DNA of 64,000 nt from Ophiostoma sp. CBS 140.51. Taxonomy: Eukaryota; Ascomycota; Sordariomycetes; Ophiostomatales; Ophiostomataceae. The stretch covers positions 100,313 through 164,312 of the forward strand of contig JANSLP010000043.1 of assembly GCA_029298735.1 (NCBI GenBank), in the 5' to 3' direction. Both the position numbers and the translations under genes were made by a program. Of this stretch, positions 10,348 to 21,272 are shown piece by piece; position 1 is the stretch's first letter, and every line of letters begins with the position of its first letter. The notes under the pieces were generated by a model. The model saw nothing but the letters and a program-made list of their open reading frames with translations. It was not told where the DNA came from and made no database searches.

Positions 10348-11124
10348 ATGGCACACAAACGTCACACAACACGCGACGACGACGCCCTCAACGAAGACGG
10401 CGCCTCGGACACGCCTCTCCACCGTCTGCCCGGTTTCGGCACCGGTCTCCATCGCCAGCGTGTCCCATTCGTTCGCGCTGGTGAAGCGCCTCCGGCAAAA
10501 GGAAGTCCACTAGCTGGGAGTCTTCCAGGAGGAGATGTCTCGGATCTCTATCTCAGCATCGTCATGGGAGAGACAAAAAAGACCAAGAATACTGTTCAGA
10601 AGACAATCGAAACGGTTGAGGTGGCAGCGACAACATCGACCAGCGCTTTAGCTGCCCCCGCCTGCGATATATGCAGTCTTCCCCTGACGACAGCTTCTTC
10701 AGCCGCTGCTCATCATCATGAGACATGTCTTGTCCATCAGGTAGCTCTCGACCACTCCAAGCCACCCTCAGCCCTTGACCGTGGCCGTTTTGGACTCGCC
10801 ATTATGAGCGCCCAGGGCTGGGACCCAGACAGCGGCCGCGGACTCGGTGCCGACCAGCAGGGCATGGCCTATCCGATTGAGGTCAAACTGCGGCCAGATA
10901 GACAGGCATTCGGAAATGGCCCTGCTCCTTCATCCTCTTCATCGTCAAAACGTCCCTCCGGCACTGTCGCTTCAGCGCCCGCTCCTTCTCGAAACCGCAA
11001 GTACACGCGCAAGCAGCTGCGCGCCATGGAAGAAAACCGCCGCCGCCGGCACGATCGCCTGCGCGAACAGATTATGGGCAACAAAGACCTCGACAAGTAT
11101 CTCCGTCCACAGGGAGATGAGTGA
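10348..11124 (+). CDS. G-patch domain protein
   Basis: Intronless gene for 258 residues. The G-patch spans about residues 147-191, with GWDPDSGRGLG and the downstream basic KLRPDRQAFGNG. G-patch proteins bind and stimulate DEAH-box RNA helicases in splicing or ribosome assembly. A Cys/His cluster precedes it (C106, C109, H122 or H123, C127, H130), which could bind zinc. The N terminus carries LHRLPGFGTGLHRQRVPFVR, and the C terminus (from about 215) is strongly basic with a predicted helix. The layout resembles the fungal GPANK1-like group. The specific helicase partner is unknown. It ends 143 bases from the convergent SLH1 gene. Confidence 0.8.
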   Translation: MAHKRHTTRDDDALNEDGASDTPLHRLPGFGTGLHRQRVPFVRAGEAPPAKGSPLAGSLPGGDVSDLYLSIVMGETKKTKNTVQKTIETVEVAATTSTSALAAPACDICSLPLTTASSAAAHHHETCLVHQVALDHSKPPSALDRGRFGLAIMSAQGWDPDSGRGLGADQQGMAYPIEVKLRPDRQAFGNGPAPSSSSSSKRPSGTVASAPAPSRNRKYTRKQLRAMEENRRRRHDRLREQIMGNKDLDKYLRPQGDE

Positions 11125-11267
11125 AGGAAAGTTGATATGGAATGGCAATGTCGTCGTTGTAAGTTGAATGCTAACTCACTTGAAATATATATATTTATCC
11201 CAAGATGTCTATTGTCTTTTTCTAACATGTGACAGCTATGTACTTGCACCCTTTCTAACTTTAGTAT

Positions 11268-14200
11268 TTACTCCCCCCTCTTGTCGATGCCGTCGACGAC
11301 GGGCGCCTTGGGCACCTCCACACTCAGCACGCGGTACTCGAGGCCCACATAGCCGTCGCTCACAATAAAGACGTCCACCTTACCGCTCTGGGCGACTGAC
11401 TCGGGCAGTTGCACCACAGCCCTAGCTGTCGGTTGCGAGCTGCCAGAGGCGCCACTGCCAGAGGCGCCACTGCCAGAAGCTTGAGCACCACCACGGCCGC
11501 CACCACGGCCGCCACCACGGCCACCACGGTCGTTGCGACCACCACGACCTCCGCGACCACCACCACCGCCGCGGTTCGGGCCAGAGCTCCAGCCAACACG
11601 CTTGATGGCGTAGACCTCGTCGCGTGCCAGGTCACCCACCACAGCAAAGAACCCTTCCGTCTGCGACTTCGGGAACTTGGGCGCGTACATGCGGCCCTCG
11701 CGGTCCACGAGCGCATTGAGCCGCTTCAGGTTGATCGTCACGGACGACGACGTCACGGGGCTGACCGACACCTGCACGTTGGGCAGCAGCGACACAGCAC
11801 GGTTGAATTGGTTGACACGGCTCGCGGGCACCTGCAGCGACTTGCTGAGCTGCTTCTTCTGCGCCTCGGTCATGGCGCTGACCGTTTGGAGAAGGGTCAT
11901 AGACGCGCCCTTGGACTTGCCGTACACCTCGGCTGCTTCGCCGTCGACGCCGGGTAGGATGGTCACGGGCGGGTCCGTGGGCCAGGCTGCCGACTTGATG
12001 CACTGCAGCAGCGTAATCATCTCGAGACAGCTCGACAGGTGGTTCAGCTCGGCTAGCACGTCAATCGACGCCTGCATGATACGGATCGCTTGGTCAAGCA
12101 CGCTCGTCTGGTCACCCACGTAATCCGTAATCGGCAGCGTGATGCGCGACATGTGCGCTTGCAGCAGCAAGAACGACTTGACATGCGGGTCCCACATGGG
12201 CAGACCAAACGACGTACCCGGGAAGGTCAGGTTGGCCGACAGCTCGGCATTCACCAGATCCTCATTGTGCCGCACGGGCAGCTCGTCGTACTCGGTCGCG
12301 TGACACATCCACGACAGCACATCGAGGAACGAAGCGCGTGCTTTCGCGTGCCGCACCAGGTGCCGGATCGTCTTGTGCGATAGATAGTAGTAGCTCATAA
12401 TCTTGCCGAGCGGCGTCGGGTCCACGTCCCCGTTGGGGTACACCTCGACGCACTTGGACGTGGCCAGGTCGTTCAGGGCCTTGTCCACCATGTCCACCAT
12501 GAACTCGTTGGCCAGATGCTGTGCCGTCATGCTGCCATTCTCTTGCTGCTCCTCGGGTAAGATGTCCAGCCCGTAGTACGAAGGGTTCTTGTGCAGGCGG
12601 CGGAAGAAGAAGGTCCACGTCAGGTAGTCGAGCGCGTCCTGCTTGCTGACAATTGTCTCGGCCGACACCTCGGCACACAAATGGTTGTCCAGCACCGTGT
12701 GCAGTGACGACTCCACGGGGAAGCCTGTGTGCAAAAAGTGCTTGTAGAAGTCCTTCTTGGCGTCCTGGGTAAAGATGCGCGCCACACCGGAATTGTCGAA
12801 TTGGGGACGGCCCGCACGACCCAGCATCTGCAGCACGTCCGTCAGGTCCATGTCCTTGTAGCCCTCAATCTTGGCGTCAAAGAACTGCGTGCCCTTGACG
12901 ATAACCAGGTGCGCGGGAAGATTGACACCCCACGCCAGTGTACTGGTCGCCACGAGAATCTGGATCTTGTTGTGCAAAAACAGCTCCTCGGACAGCTGAC
13001 GGTCCGACTCGACGAGACCGGCGTGATGCAGGCCGATACCGAAGCTGATGGCCTCGCGCAGCGCATCATCCTTAACCCGAGCCAGGTTCGCCTGCAGGTC
13101 GTCCTCCTCCATGTGCAGGAAACGGCGCGGGTTGTCTTCCATACCGCAAAAGTTGACTAGATCTTTTGCTGTAAGACGGGTCTGCCGACGGGACGGCACA
13201 AACACAATGACGGGCTTGTCCGGGCTGTGGTTCTTGATGGCCAGAAACGAGGGCCGGTTCATGGCCTGCATCAGCGGACAGAAGCCGCGCATGTCCGGGA
13301 AACCGTCAATGTAGAGCTCGAGCGGGACGGGCCGCACCGAATGGCGGAAATTGAAGAGCGCGCCCTGGCTCTGCTTGACACCCAGCCAGTTGGCCAAGTC
13401 TGTTGCGTTGGCACAGGCCGTCGACATACCCAGCAGGCGCACGGGCACCTTGGTAGAGGCCGCAATATAGTTCATACGCGACACAATGATTTCGAGAATA
13501 GGACCACGGTCGCCCGCCAGCAGATGAATCTCGTCGATAATAACAAGACTCACTTTTCGCACGTAGTTACGCGTCTGCCAACTACGCGAGATACCGTCCC
13601 ACTTCTCGGGCGTTGTGATGATGATGTCGGCGTCCTGGATCGTGCGGGTATCGGGCGTGTTGTCACCAGTCAACTCGACCATCTTGAGACCGGCGGGGCC
13701 AGCCAGACGTCCACCCCAGTCCTTGATACGTTCGCGAACAAGCGCCTTCATAGGTGCAATGTACACGACCTTAGAGCCGGGACGTTCGCGGAAGGCCCAC
13801 CACATGGCCAGCTCGGCTGCCACAGTCTTGCCACTGCCCGTCGGGGAACCGAGCAGCACGTTGGCGGGTGTGTGGTACAGCGTGTGGAAGATCTGCGTCT
13901 GCATGGGGTTGAAGTACTGGAAGCGCTGTGCGTAGATGTCTTCCAAAACCGGGTTCTTAAGTGCCTTGATAGACAGCGGCTGGAGGTTCAAAAGGTCTGT
14001 GTAGACGCTCTCAGTGTCCGGGCGGATCAGGTGCTGGAACGAGACAGGCGTCACAGTCTCAGCGCCCAGCCAGCGGTCGGACACGGCACGCACGTAGATC
14101 TGGTCGGGCAGCGGATCAGACAGCGGAATGGTAAAGTTCATCTCGTGGTCGTCATGCAGCTTGCGACGGCTCAGCACAAAGTACTCGTGGTGGTAAATCT

Positions 14201-17200
14201 CGGACGTCTCCGAGTTCTCGACCCAGATGTAGTACGACTCGGACGTGCCGTGGGTCTGGTCGTTCCAGCGGAAATCGGGGTAGAGGTACAGCTTGATGCG
14301 CAGGACGTCGCGGTTGAGGGGGGCAATCTCGGCCTCGACAGTCAGTGTCGGAAAGTTGTTCAAAATGCGGGCAATCTTGTTGCCAGCGCCGTGATTGCGC
14401 ACCAGGCTGCCAATCTCGCCAGGCTCCATGTCGCGCAGGGACTCAATGGACGCTACAGTGCCCTTCTCGTCCAGCTGCGCCATCACAGGACGAGGAAGGT
14501 CGAACTGAGCTAGCGGGTGCTCAAAGGGCCATACACGGCGCTCAATCGACTTGGACAACGACAGAAGCACAAGGCACTGGTGGCCCCAGCGACGGTTGAG
14601 CGCGATCATGAAGAGGGCACGGCAGATACGGGCAGCCTGCTGGGCCACGTAATTCAAATCGTTTCCGAGGGCAAAGTCGTCGGGCTGCACCTTGGAAATG
14701 TACGACTGCAGGAGAATGTTAGTCTTGGCCTGCGGAGAGTCGATAGTGGCGCCGACGTCGCACACGGTGCCCGTATCTTTAAGCTTAGACAGCTCCTTGT
14801 TCTCGCTGTCGCGCGACGAGATGTTGTCGAACTCGCTGCTCTTGGCAATCATCTGCAGAACGTCGGCCTCGGTGGCATGCTGGCGCATCATGCTATTGAA
14901 GATTTGGATACTCGAGTGCAGGATATAAAACTGGCTGGCAATGCGGCCGACATCCTTGCTGCGAAGCTCGTCGGTCGTCTCATTGTAGATAATCATCTGG
15001 CTCTGCTGCAGCGTGCGTGCGGCCTGGACGGCGAGCTGGCGACGACGCTGCACGAGCATGGGATCCTGTGCAAACTCGGCCCAGTCAATGCCGTAAGCCA
15101 TGGGGTTGCGGCGCATACGAACAAAGAGGTACGAGTAGCCGATCCACTGCACAGCCTCGGGAATCGAGGTGACGGTACCCAGAGCAATCTCGGCGTTCAG
15201 GTTGTCGACGAGTTTGGCCGAGAAGCGCGATTCGATGGGCAGCTGCTCGGTTACGGCCGTCAGGTAGTGCGTCAGCTTGTTGTGGCTGGTGCAGATCATG
15301 CCGATACCCGTGTCCTCAAACTGCGGACGACCGGCACGACCAAAGATCTGGAGCACGTCGAGAATGCCGAGATCGATAAACTTGCCGTCCTGGGCACTGT
15401 ACACCTGCGTGCCCTTGATGATGACGGCTGCCGCCGGCAAGTTGACACCCCACGCCAGAGTGGCCGTACAGCACAACACTTTGAGCACGCCCTCGCCAAA
15501 CAGACGCTCCATCAGGTTGCGGTCTGAGCGGGACATGCCGGCGTGGTGGATGCCCAGGCCCTTGGGCAGAAGGTCGCGGAGCTCGCGCGCCTTGGAGGTC
15601 TTCATGGAGGCCACGGCAGCTTCATAATGCGGATGGTTGCTGGGGTCGAATAGGTCGAGACACATCTCGTCGGTGGCCTTTTCGTGCAGCATCTTGGCTG
15701 TCGCCAAAGTATCGCGCCGCGAGTGCACAAAGACCATGATCTGGTGGCCCTGCTCGAGCATATCCCGCGCCTTTTCAAACGCGACAATGTCGAGGTTCTC
15801 CTTACCTTCCTTGCTGCCGGCCTTGCCCTTCACTCCAATAAAGTGCTGCTGCAGCGGAACAGGACGGAAGGAGGCGTCAAAGTAGAAGAGACCGGCGTAG
15901 CGGTTGACCTTTAAGAAGTCGGCAACGTCAATGTAGTTGGGCAGCGTGGCAGAGAGACCGACAATGCGGATCAGCGACTGCGTGCTCTCGACCTGGCGCT
16001 CCGTCCGGGCAACCAGCGACTCGAGAACAGCACCACGCTCGTCGTGCAACATGTGCACCTCATCTATGATCAACAGGCGCACCTTTTGCACGAGCTCCGT
16101 GTCGCCGACGCCACGGCGCGTAACAACGTCCCACTTCTCGGGCGTCGTCACAATGATTTGCGTGCGCACAATCTCAGACTTGGTCAGGTGCATATCACCC
16201 GTGTACTCGCGCACCTGGATGCCGAGCCACGCCAGCCTCTTGCCGAGCTTCTCGGTGATTTCAGCCGCCAGCGCCTTCATGGGGGCAACGTAGACGATCT
16301 TGAAATCCTCACCGTCGACGGCAAAGTCGTTGACAGTGGCGTCGTCCACAGGGTTGGGCAGAGCATACTGTCCAATCGTGTGCAGGATGGTCAACATGGC
16401 TGCGTCTGTTTTACCGGCACCTGTGGGCGCACAGATTAGCATGTTCTCGCTCGTCTTGTAGGCTACCGGGTACACAAGACTCTGCATGCGGTTCAGAGCC
16501 GTGTAGCCCTTGAACGTGCCGCGACACAGACCGTCAAGATCGGCAATCTTGACAAGACTCTGACCAGGACCCAGCTTGCCCTTGCTGCCGGCGGGAATGT
16601 AGTATTCGGTGTACTTTTCCTTCTCACGCACCGTGCTGCCCGTGGGCAGAGCGTAGCGCTTGCCCGTCACACTCAAGCTGTTTCCTGCGTGGTAGGCCTT
16701 GTAGACGTGGGGGTACTCGGCCTCTTTGGCCGATGCTGCGTTTAGGACAGCCGTCTTGTGCTCAAAGTCCTTTTGGCGCAGCTGCTCCTCACGCTGTGCC
16801 TTTGTCAAAAGCCGCGAGCCACCGACCGAGGGGCCGTCGAGGCTTGCTGCTGGTGCCTCGTCCTCGGCCATGGCTGCAGAAACGATCTCGTCGCGGTGAG
16901 ACAATAGCTCAATCACAAAGTCCAAGTCGTCGAAGCCCACCAGGTCAGTCAGCTGCGACTGCAGCTCCTCTTCCGGCCGGGACGACTGCAGAACATCCAT
17001 AATTTGGACCTGCAGAACGTCTGGTGGTATCGGTGCAGCCGCTTGGCTGCTTCGTGAGGCCATGGCCAGACATTTTGTGGAAAGCCAAGCGGGCGTATAA
17101 GAAGAAGAAGAACCGGCTGCTCCACCGCTACCGCCGCGGCCGTAGTTGCCGACGTCGCTCGGTGCAAGGCCGAGCTCCTCGAGCTCATCGTCCGAAATAA

Positions 17201-17393
17201 AGTCCCAGATATCCTGAGCGCCACCACCGCTGGCCGAGCTGTAGTAGCCGTCGCTGTCGTCGGAGTCGTCATATTCGTCGAGGTCGCTTACGTCTGATGT
17301 CGGTGGGAGCTTGAGGGCTGCCACGGCGTCTGTCATGGCCGCCAGCTTCTGCCGCCATTGCTCCTCATCGGAGCTTGGCGATATTGAGGCCAT
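11268..17393 (-). CDS. SLH1: Ski2-like double-cassette helicase Slh1/ASCC3
   Basis: Intronless gene for 2041 residues. Two helicase cassettes, each followed by a Sec63-type region, mark the Brr2/Slh1 family. The first has APTGAGKT (about 322-329), DEVH (about 444-447) and GRAGRPQF; the second has GSPTGSGKT (about 1182-1190), DEIH (about 1287-1290) and GRAGRPQF. The acidic N terminus and overall length fit Slh1/ASCC3 rather than Brr2. Slh1 is the helicase of the ribosome quality control trigger complex, which splits collided ribosomes on faulty mRNA. Within the last Sec63 region, residues about 1935-1990 form an RGG-rich insertion followed by a GSGAS repeat; the conserved fold resumes after it. 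Both Walker A and B motifs look intact in both cassettes. Confidence 0.9.
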   Translation of the reverse strand: MASISPSSDEEQWRQKLAAMTDAVAALKLPPTSDVSDLDEYDDSDDSDGYYSSASGGGAQDIWDFISDDELEELGLAPSDVGNYGRGGSGGAAGSSSSYTPAWLSTKCLAMASRSSQAAAPIPPDVLQVQIMDVLQSSRPEEELQSQLTDLVGFDDLDFVIELLSHRDEIVSAAMAEDEAPAASLDGPSVGGSRLLTKAQREEQLRQKDFEHKTAVLNAASAKEAEYPHVYKAYHAGNSLSVTGKRYALPTGSTVREKEKYTEYYIPAGSKGKLGPGQSLVKIADLDGLCRGTFKGYTALNRMQSLVYPVAYKTSENMLICAPTGAGKTDAAMLTILHTIGQYALPNPVDDATVNDFAVDGEDFKIVYVAPMKALAAEITEKLGKRLAWLGIQVREYTGDMHLTKSEIVRTQIIVTTPEKWDVVTRRGVGDTELVQKVRLLIIDEVHMLHDERGAVLESLVARTERQVESTQSLIRIVGLSATLPNYIDVADFLKVNRYAGLFYFDASFRPVPLQQHFIGVKGKAGSKEGKENLDIVAFEKARDMLEQGHQIMVFVHSRRDTLATAKMLHEKATDEMCLDLFDPSNHPHYEAAVASMKTSKARELRDLLPKGLGIHHAGMSRSDRNLMERLFGEGVLKVLCCTATLAWGVNLPAAAVIIKGTQVYSAQDGKFIDLGILDVLQIFGRAGRPQFEDTGIGMICTSHNKLTHYLTAVTEQLPIESRFSAKLVDNLNAEIALGTVTSIPEAVQWIGYSYLFVRMRRNPMAYGIDWAEFAQDPMLVQRRRQLAVQAARTLQQSQMIIYNETTDELRSKDVGRIASQFYILHSSIQIFNSMMRQHATEADVLQMIAKSSEFDNISSRDSENKELSKLKDTGTVCDVGATIDSPQAKTNILLQSYISKVQPDDFALGNDLNYVAQQAARICRALFMIALNRRWGHQCLVLLSLSKSIERRVWPFEHPLAQFDLPRPVMAQLDEKGTVASIESLRDMEPGEIGSLVRNHGAGNKIARILNNFPTLTVEAEIAPLNRDVLRIKLYLYPDFRWNDQTHGTSESYYIWVENSETSEIYHHEYFVLSRRKLHDDHEMNFTIPLSDPLPDQIYVRAVSDRWLGAETVTPVSFQHLIRPDTESVYTDLLNLQPLSIKALKNPVLEDIYAQRFQYFNPMQTQIFHTLYHTPANVLLGSPTGSGKTVAAELAMWWAFRERPGSKVVYIAPMKALVRERIKDWGGRLAGPAGLKMVELTGDNTPDTRTIQDADIIITTPEKWDGISRSWQTRNYVRKVSLVIIDEIHLLAGDRGPILEIIVSRMNYIAASTKVPVRLLGMSTACANATDLANWLGVKQSQGALFNFRHSVRPVPLELYIDGFPDMRGFCPLMQAMNRPSFLAIKNHSPDKPVIVFVPSRRQTRLTAKDLVNFCGMEDNPRRFLHMEEDDLQANLARVKDDALREAISFGIGLHHAGLVESDRQLSEELFLHNKIQILVATSTLAWGVNLPAHLVIVKGTQFFDAKIEGYKDMDLTDVLQMLGRAGRPQFDNSGVARIFTQDAKKDFYKHFLHTGFPVESSLHTVLDNHLCAEVSAETIVSKQDALDYLTWTFFFRRLHKNPSYYGLDILPEEQQENGSMTAQHLANEFMVDMVDKALNDLATSKCVEVYPNGDVDPTPLGKIMSYYYLSHKTIRHLVRHAKARASFLDVLSWMCHATEYDELPVRHNEDLVNAELSANLTFPGTSFGLPMWDPHVKSFLLLQAHMSRITLPITDYVGDQTSVLDQAIRIMQASIDVLAELNHLSSCLEMITLLQCIKSAAWPTDPPVTILPGVDGEAAEVYGKSKGASMTLLQTVSAMTEAQKKQLSKSLQVPASRVNQFNRAVSLLPNVQVSVSPVTSSSVTINLKRLNALVDREGRMYAPKFPKSQTEGFFAVVGDLARDEVYAIKRVGWSSGPNRGGGGGRGGRGGRNDRGGRGGGRGGGRGGAQASGSGASGSGASGSSQPTARAVVQLPESVAQSGKVDVFIVSDGYVGLEYRVLSVEVPKAPVVDGIDKRGE

Positions 17394-18755
17394 CTTGAGG
17401 TTGTGTGAGATCGTGAGGCGGGGTTGAGAGAAAGAGTTGTGAGATTGAGATTTGAAGAGTGAAAGTGAGGTTATTCGTTTGGAGGGATAAATCGTATGTG
17501 TGTGTGTACGCTCTTAAGATGCTCGATGCTTGCTGCTTGAAATAGAATGAATGAATGAGAAACAAATTGAACGAAAGAACGTGATGGCAATTTGAACTGC
17601 CCAAATATGCGTGAACGAAGCTCCCCTCGATTATGATGCACTTTTCATCATCAGCTTCATTGTGTGTTAGCCACCGCCAGAAACACTGCCAAAATAGCGG
17701 GGGAGTCATCCGGGCTGACAAAGCTTGGCATTGCAGACAGACAAGGCAGGCGCAGTGGGCGAGCTGTGAGTTAGCGTCTGCATGTAAAACGGTCGGTCGC
17801 GCCACTATGAAGCTGCCGCCTGTAGGCATTTTGGGAAGGAGGGAAGCTCGACGTCGTTTACAACGTCGAGGCGTTTTCTGTTTTCGGTGTTTCTTTACTA
17901 CTTCTTTTTGTCTTGAAAATCGAAATGGTTGAAACTCTTCTCCTCCGTATCGTCATACTTCTTGAAGCAACACAGACCTTTACTCTAGCCCCTGGCTACG
18001 GTATAATCTCCGGCTTCCGTGACCAGGGTTTGGTGCAACTGCTGCTCTTTCCCTATCTGTCCGCGCCTGTGCCTGTAATAAGGGGATAAGCTCGCTGGCT
18101 GTTGGGATGTTCTTTCCAGAATTCTTCGCACCTGCCCAACCAGCCAATCGCGACACTCTGGGCGTCTGTTTTAGCAGGTGGGGCCAGCCGCGTGGAAGCC
18201 ACCCTTCAATTCCAAAGCGACGCTGGACACGCCCATCCCTCTTTACGCGGTATTGCTCCTGAGGCTCCGTATTACGCGATAGTCCTGTAGCAGTGGCCCA
18301 AAAACCCCTCGAACCACACGTCGCGGATACGAGCAATTTAGCGATACGCGGTCCACCCCAGGGGGCTTTTTGGAGAAAGGGGGGGAGGCTTAGAAAGGAG
18401 ACGTGTTTTTTGGGCGTGGCAGCCGTAATATCTTGTCTCGTCCACATGCTTGTCGGTCGCTCCCTTCTCTTGTATCGAAAACTTTCCCAACGAGCCAACA
18501 ACCCCCCCGAACGGTATTTCCCCTTGTGGAGTTCGAGTTCTCGACCAAATTAAACCACCACCGATCTCTCCTTCCCTTTTCAACGGAAACAATCTACGAC
18601 CCTTATTTTGTGTTCTATTCCCTCCCCACACACCAAAAACAACGTGCGACTTCAGCAACGAAACGACCCTTTCCAGAACCCTTCAACCGTTTCGACAGCT
18701 TCAGCCCTAACAACCAACGACACAGCTTCCTCAGTCCCAGCTTCCGTCCGCAACC
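17394..18755. promoter_or_regulatory. divergent promoter region, SLH1 and GOT1
   Basis: No gene seen. It separates two divergent genes. The last 300 bases before GOT1 are C-rich and A-rich on the plus strand, as expected for a fungal 5' leader. Confidence 0.5.
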
Positions 18756-19624
18756 ATGCCGTCCATGTGGTTAACAGACTCTCAGAGTGCGTCCTCTCGC
18801 GCCCCTCTTCTTTTCGTTTTCTTCTTCTCCGGGCCTACGAGCTTTGCGACACGCGACCATTCCAGAAGCTCACAGCTCCGCGGAGGAGCCGGTCGCAAAG
18901 CTCAAAGCTCGGGCGCTTTCCGGGTGCTGCCGTGACGGTCGCATCGACTAGACAAAGACGATACATGCTAACGTAAACTTTTTTCAACCTCTAGAAGTCG
19001 GAGTGGCTTTCTGCACTGGTGGTATGTTAATGGCTCTCTCGCCTCGATGGCTTGGCCTTGTCGGGCAGCCAAGCTCGAGCCCTCGGCCTCTTGCGCATCT
19101 CTAACTCGATATCCAGGTGGCTTCTTCCTCATCGGCGGTGTCATGCTCTTCTTCGACCGGGCCATGTGAGTCTCTTCCCTTAGCAGCCTTATCGCAGCTT
19201 CCTCGTCATTATTTTGAGTTTTTTTACTGACCTCCCTCGTTCTAGGCTCGCCATGGGCAATGTAAGCAGACGAATCACTTGAAGCGCAGGGCTTCCGACG
19301 ACATCCTTCTAACAATCTTCCCAACAGATCCTCTTCCTTATCGGCCTCACCATTATCATCGGCCCGGCCAAGACACTCCTCTTCTTCGCGCGCAAGCAAA
19401 AGGCCAAGGGCACCGCTGCCTTCTTTGGCGGTCTGCTCCTGATTCTGCTACGGTGGCCACTCATCGGATTCTGTGTCGAACTGTACGGTATCATGGTCTT
19501 GTTCGGCGACTTCCTCGGTACGATTGCGGCATTTGCGCGGAACGCGCCGATTGTGGGACCGTACATTGGCGTGGCCGTGGACCGCTTAGGGCTCGGCCGG
19601 CGCAACACGGACCTGCCGGTGTGA
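18756..19624 (+). CDS. GOT1: Golgi transport protein Got1
   Basis: Five exons: 18756-18786, 18995-19021, 19117-19165, 19246-19261 and 19328-19624. The spliced product has 139 residues, close to yeast Got1 (138). It starts MPSMWLTDSQKVGVAFCTGG and contains FFDRAMLAMGNILFLIGLTI, then further hydrophobic segments, four membrane spans in all. Got1 is a small membrane protein of the ER/Golgi that helps ER-derived vesicle formation and Golgi traffic, partly redundantly with Sft2. Exons 2-4 are very short (27, 49 and 16 nt), so a single-frame search would miss the 5' half of the gene. All junctions have GT/AG ends (GTGCGT, GTATGT, GTGAGT, GTAAGC donors). Confidence 0.9.
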
Positions 19625-20541
19625 GACGGCTGTGCACGTGCCAACAAGAATACCAGCAGTTTGTGGGAATGTACGAGTTGACCGCGACTCGGAGCGCAAA
19701 GCGAATGACGTACGGACATCGACCTCGACCGTATACAACACGTGCTATTTGCCGAGAAACAACAACACACAACAGAAAGATGGAGGGGCGGGCGGGTTCG
19801 GGTGGGCTATAGCAGCTGTCCACAACCCGCTGTGCGGTTTATTGCTTTATCGTTTGGCTCTGATAAGGCGTCTTGTGTAAAGGGCGTCTTTTCCTCTACA
19901 CTATTTCACTATTTATTATAGAGAACCCCCAAGAAGAGGCAAATGGCAGGATCCAAAGGGGTTTTTACGGCTAAGGAGGACAATACTTTATTCGGCGTTG
20001 GGTTGGGACGGAATCAATTTGAGGCCTCGAGGGCTTGGGGGGCTGAAGGCAGCAGGGAAGAAGCGTGGTTTCTGAACCAGTGTACAAAAATACCCCTTCG
20101 TCTTGCATTTCTTTTTTGGCGAAATAGGGCAGACCCCAAGTTTAATTCTTTTTATGTTTGGAGTTTTGTAACATACTTCCTTTTTAATACGACTCTTTGA
20201 ACAAATTTGATATGACTGTAAAAGTTGGTATCAAAAGCATAATAAACAAAGGGGTAAATTGACATGTCATGTTGGTCATCGTGCTGCCCCCGTCACAAAA
20301 CTAACTCTCGTGGTGTCTGATATCATGGATTCATTCGCTCCGCAGCGCCGCATAGAGCGGCAGCCTACCCTGCAATCTGCCACACAAAATCTATCTTAAC
20401 TATGGCTCTTTGTCGCTTCGTATTTTATGTACCTGGCGATCTGATTCATCCAAACTAAACGAAGCCTCCTCGGCCAAGTCCAATGCGCATTTCTCCTTCT
20501 CTTCTTCTCGTTCTCATTCCCTCACACAATCTTCTCCACAT
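19625..20541. other. convergent 3' flanks of GOT1 and profilin
   Basis: No gene seen. Both neighbours end here. The middle (about 20100-20300) is AT-rich. Confidence 0.5.
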
Positions 20542-21272
20542 TTAGTAACCAAGACCGCGCAGGTAGTCGGCCAGGGCCTCGACCGTTGCGCGCGCATTGC
20601 TGGCCTGTGCGTTCTCGCCGTAGTGGCCGACAATAATTGCCTGCTTTGTCTTGGCAATGGCGACACCGGTCTTGCCCTTGCGGATCATGGCGATGTTGTC
20701 GTCGGCGCTGACAATGGTGGCAACGTACTTCTCGCCGGCAATGTGCAGACCCTCGCCGTAGGCCTTGTCGGTGGCGGCCTGGTTGCCGGCCTCGAAGATG
20801 GCGGCGGCGGCCTTCATCTCCTCCGGCTTGAGCGCAAAGCTGGAGGAGGAAGCCCAGACGCTGTCGCCGGCGGCGCTGATGATGGCGGCCTCATCGATGT
20901 GACCGCTGCCGACCAGGCTAAATATTTCGGATGTTGTGTTAGCATGACCGTCTCCCACCTTTTGTGTTTCTGTTCCTGCTTCTGCTTGCACTCCGTCTCC
21001 GTCGCCGATATGCCCCGCGGTCCGATCGCGGTCCGTCCAAATACCCCATGACTCGATATCCAAGATGCCGGAATCAACAGAACCGTTCGTTCGAGGCGTT
21101 CGAGTCGTCGCGCGGGGTCGGCAAGCTATGGCGACGCATGCAACATGCAGCAGCGGGGGAAAAGTAGGTATTTACCTCGAGTCGATATATCCTATACCGC
21201 CACAATAGTCAGTCAAAAGCCATCAAAACATATACATCGACGAGGGGCGCTCTACCGACCTTGCCAAGACAT
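20542..21272 (-). CDS. profilin
   Basis: Three exons on the minus strand: 21272-21260, 21191-21176 and 20917-20542, giving 134 residues. Splicing builds MSWQGYIDSSLVGSGHIDEA, the classical profilin start, and the C terminus ends TVEALADYLRGLGY. Profilin binds G-actin and poly-proline, promotes ADP/ATP exchange and feeds formin-driven filament growth in the cytosol. The central GEKYVATIVSADDNIAMIRK and GVAIAKTKQAIIVGHY segments are typical. The first two exons are only 13 and 16 nt. The minus strand carries no ATG for about 560 bases upstream of the start, which fits a long leader. Confidence 0.93.

Noticed and set aside
13227..15527. Two long plus-strand frames (428 and 336 codons) inside SLH1
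   Set aside because: They are antisense shadows of the helicase; peptides are Val/His/Arg-rich and match no family.
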